NCBI GenBank assembly: GCA_023459335.1
Contig: JAEWUO010000038.1
Location: 1 to 64,000 of the forward strand
DNA: 64,000 bases
Direction of reading: 5' to 3'
From: Bacillota bacterium
GTDB lineage: Bacteria; Bacillota; Clostridia; Christensenellales; CAG-138
The notes beneath the pieces were generated by a model. The model saw only the letters and a list, made by a program, of their open reading frames with translations. It was not told where the DNA came from and ran no database searches. This document shows positions 62,675 to 64,000 of this stretch, piece by piece. The position numbers and the translations under genes are program-made. The first letter of the stretch is position 1. Each line of letters begins with the position of its first letter.

Positions 62675-62875
62675 GTTTCGTTGCTCCCGTTTTAATTTTT
62701 GCTTTTCCTGTGTGAGCATACCACGCGCGCAAGCGCAAGGCAAGCGGGCGGGGAACTGCGCGGATGAAATGCCCCAAAAATCGGAAAAGGCGTTTCCTTT
62801 TCGGGAGAACGCCTCTCAGGTCGTGTTGGGAACTCTGATTCCGATTATATCCGATGACGGAATAAGGGGAATGCG

Positions 62876-63151
62876 TTAGCGGCCTTTGTGGTTCTGGAAG
62901 CAGGCGCTGCAGTAGACGGGGCGGTCGTTTCTCGGTTGGAACGGGATTTTGGTGGGCGCCCCGCACTCTGCGCAAACCGCGTCAAACATTTCGCGGTCGC
63001 TGCTGCGGGTTGTCTTGCGGCTGGAGCGGCACTCCTTGCAGCGGACGGGTTCGTTCTGGAATCCCTTCTCCGCGTAAAACTCCTGCTCGCCGGCCGTAAA
63101 GACGAATTCCTTACCGCAATCCTTGCATACCAGTGTCTTGTCTTGGAACAT
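62876..63151 (-). CDS. zinc-ribbon protein with two CxxC-CxxC modules
   Basis: 91 residues from the ATG at 63151. Module 1: LVCKDCGKEFVFTAGEQEFY...VRCKEC; module 2: AVCAECGAPTKIPFQP...VYCSAC. The first module is the zf-trcl type (treble-clef-like) common in Clostridia and Chloroflexi. Probably a nucleic-acid or ribosome-associated zinc protein. It lies just downstream of a long structured RNA on the same strand and may be co-transcribed with it. Confidence 0.88.
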   Translation of the reverse strand: MFQDKTLVCKDCGKEFVFTAGEQEFYAEKGFQNEPVRCKECRSSRKTTRSSDREMFDAVCAECGAPTKIPFQPRNDRPVYCSACFQNHKGR

Positions 63152-63186
63152 TTGGATTTTTTCCCCTTTTCGGTTCTGAAATTTCT

Positions 63187-63418
63187 GATATCCGAGTGCC
63201 GGCTGACCTGGTTTTTGCCCCCACACCCGCCAACTGGAAGTGTCGCTACCCGGCGATTAGCCTCTCACTACTGCCTCTCTCGAAATGCACGTTTTGATAT
63301 GCTTCGGTTGGACTTACTTCTAGACCGCACCATGCTCACGGAACTTTGCCCGCTTACGTGGATCGTTTTGCCTGCGACTGGCGTCGATTTTCAACCACAG
63401 ACCCGAAACGCGGATACC
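63187..63418 (-). ncRNA. large structured RNA (about 232 nt) or leader of the zinc-ribbon gene
   Basis: The predicted transcript start (63418) is exactly the first base of GGTATCCG, which pairs with CGGATATC at 63194-63187. Further nested pairings: TGGTT (63397-63393)/AACCA (63213-63209), CGCCA (63383-63379)/TGGCG (63232-63228), GTCGC (63378-63374)/GCGAC (63246-63242), CGAT (63365-63362)/ATCG (63257-63254). All fall in correct order. No protein frame fits. The class was not identified; raiA-type and 6S-like families are the first to test. Confidence 0.6.
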
Positions 63419-63424
63419 AAAATC

Positions 63425-63454
63425 ATTATAGAACACACAATTGTAAAATTGCAA
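63425..63454 (-). promoter_or_regulatory. promoter of the structured RNA / zinc-ribbon gene
   Basis: Minus strand TTGCAA (63454-63449), 18 bp, TATAAT (63430-63425). Confidence 0.7.
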
Positions 63455-63508
63455 TGTATTTTTTTTGATAATTGTCCGAACAAAAGCAGTATTTGGGGCT
63501 TTTTCTCG

Positions 63509-64000
63509 TTATTTATGCGCTTCTTCGTCCGAATTATACTGCGCGCGCGGACCGCCGACGTACTTCGGCCGCGTCTTGGCGAGTACAATCGTTGCCTCGC
63601 CGATACTGTGGTGGTCGGTATGCACGGGCACGACCACGGGATGCAGATGCATACCGATCATCGTGCCGCCGATGTCGATGCCGAGAGCCGCCTTGCCGTT
63701 TACGTTTTCCACCATCACGCGCTCGGGGATACGGTTGTACGCTTCCGTGGCGAACGCGCCGCCCGCGTGCAGCCAGGGGCGCACCCAAACCTCCTGCAGA
63801 TCGTAGCGCTCCATGCATGCGCGGCTCGTGCAGATCGCGCGGTTGATATGCTCGCAGCCCTGTACGGCGAGGAAGAGACCCGCCGCCGTTACCCTTGGCA
63901 GAATCGCGTCCATGACGGCTTTCGCCGTCTCCTCGCTGGAGGCGGAACCGATGCGCTGGCCGTTGATTTCGCTTGTCGAACAGCCGACGATAAAGATATC
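63509..64000 (-). CDS. TIGR01440/DUF436 (YwlG-like) protein, 5' end beyond the window
   Basis: 163 residues are visible and the frame runs off the window edge. Landmarks: IFIVGCSTSEINGQRIGS, VQGCEHINRA, GGAFATEAY and the C-terminal MIGMHLHPVVVPVH then AKTRPKYVGGPRAQYN. The family is a conserved ~180-residue protein of unknown role, in Bacillus near glyA. About 20 N-terminal residues are missing. The following 63419-63508 is AT-rich and holds the RNA promoter. Confidence 0.92.
   Translation of the reverse strand, partial: DIFIVGCSTSEINGQRIGSASSEETAKAVMDAILPRVTAAGLFLAVQGCEHINRAICTSRACMERYDLQEVWVRPWLHAGGAFATEAYNRIPERVMVENVNGKAALGIDIGGTMIGMHLHPVVVPVHTDHHSIGEATIVLAKTRPKYVGGPRAQYNSDEEAHK

Overview
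The window looks like a chromosomal segment of a GC-rich Clostridia-type Firmicute, probably an uncultured gut or anaerobic lineage related to Oscillospirales or Christensenellales. The lineage is inferred, since there is no 16S here. Supporting signs are AGGAGG-type ribosome sites, TTG and GTG starts, many simple intrinsic terminators, formate-tetrahydrofolate ligase with FolD, a membrane pyrophosphatase next to decarboxylase-type sodium-pump subunits, and paired DUF6323/DUF6179 genes. No rRNA, tRNA, CRISPR array, prophage or insertion sequence was recognised.

Layout. 1-5.5 kb: serine hydrolase, a DMT-family transporter divergent from a Crp/Fnr regulator, and a GT-C membrane protein fused in frame to a methyltransferase. 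5.6-10.5 kb: housekeeping run trxB, glmM, nth, obgE and an AHSA1-like protein. 10.5-18.3 kb: diguanylate cyclase, a small duplicated protein, a lone FakA-like domain, then a two-component system (regulator frameshifted at an A8 tract) followed by a MacA/MacB/FtsX-type efflux system, ending in a terminator whose 3' arm has been amplified into a 53-bp tandem repeat. 18.7-21.3 kb: DUF6179/DUF6323 pair and a zinc-ribbon membrane protein. 21.9-23.9 kb: TetR gene and a three-gene flavin operon sharing an operator. 24-27.5 kb: primary ion pumps (hppA, oadG-like, oadB). 28-35.5 kb: toroid-fold protein, OGG-type glycosylase, metY with a possible leader peptide, alkaline phosphatase, YibE/F, ferredoxin, rhodanese lipoprotein. 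35.6-39.9 kb: SDR, DUF1295 protein, folD, fhs. 40-43.8 kb: GIY-YIG protein and a strikingly AT-rich RloC-like anticodon nuclease gene butted against an esterase gene. 44-46.6 kb: sodium/solute symporter and MraY-like transferase.

The most unusual region is the five-gene operon at 46740-55478, transcribed on the minus strand with gaps of 1-22 bp. It encodes a lipoprotein with a vWA-like domain, a four-helix membrane protein, a tubulin-like GTPase, a 1092-residue protein with an Hsp70/actin-type ATPase core, and a protein that appears to cross the envelope through a Pro/Thr-rich linker and a membrane helix. Tubulin-like and actin-like proteins in one operon with a surface vWA lipoprotein suggest an uncharacterised cytoskeleton-driven envelope machine.

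The last 8 kb hold a GT-C membrane protein, a DUF5050-like lipoprotein, a candidate small RNA behind a tandem-repeat promoter, a COG2509 flavoprotein divergent from a membrane-anchored sigma-region-2-like protein, pepT, and a zinc-ribbon gene preceded by a roughly 230-nt strongly structured RNA. The window ends inside a TIGR01440/DUF436 gene.
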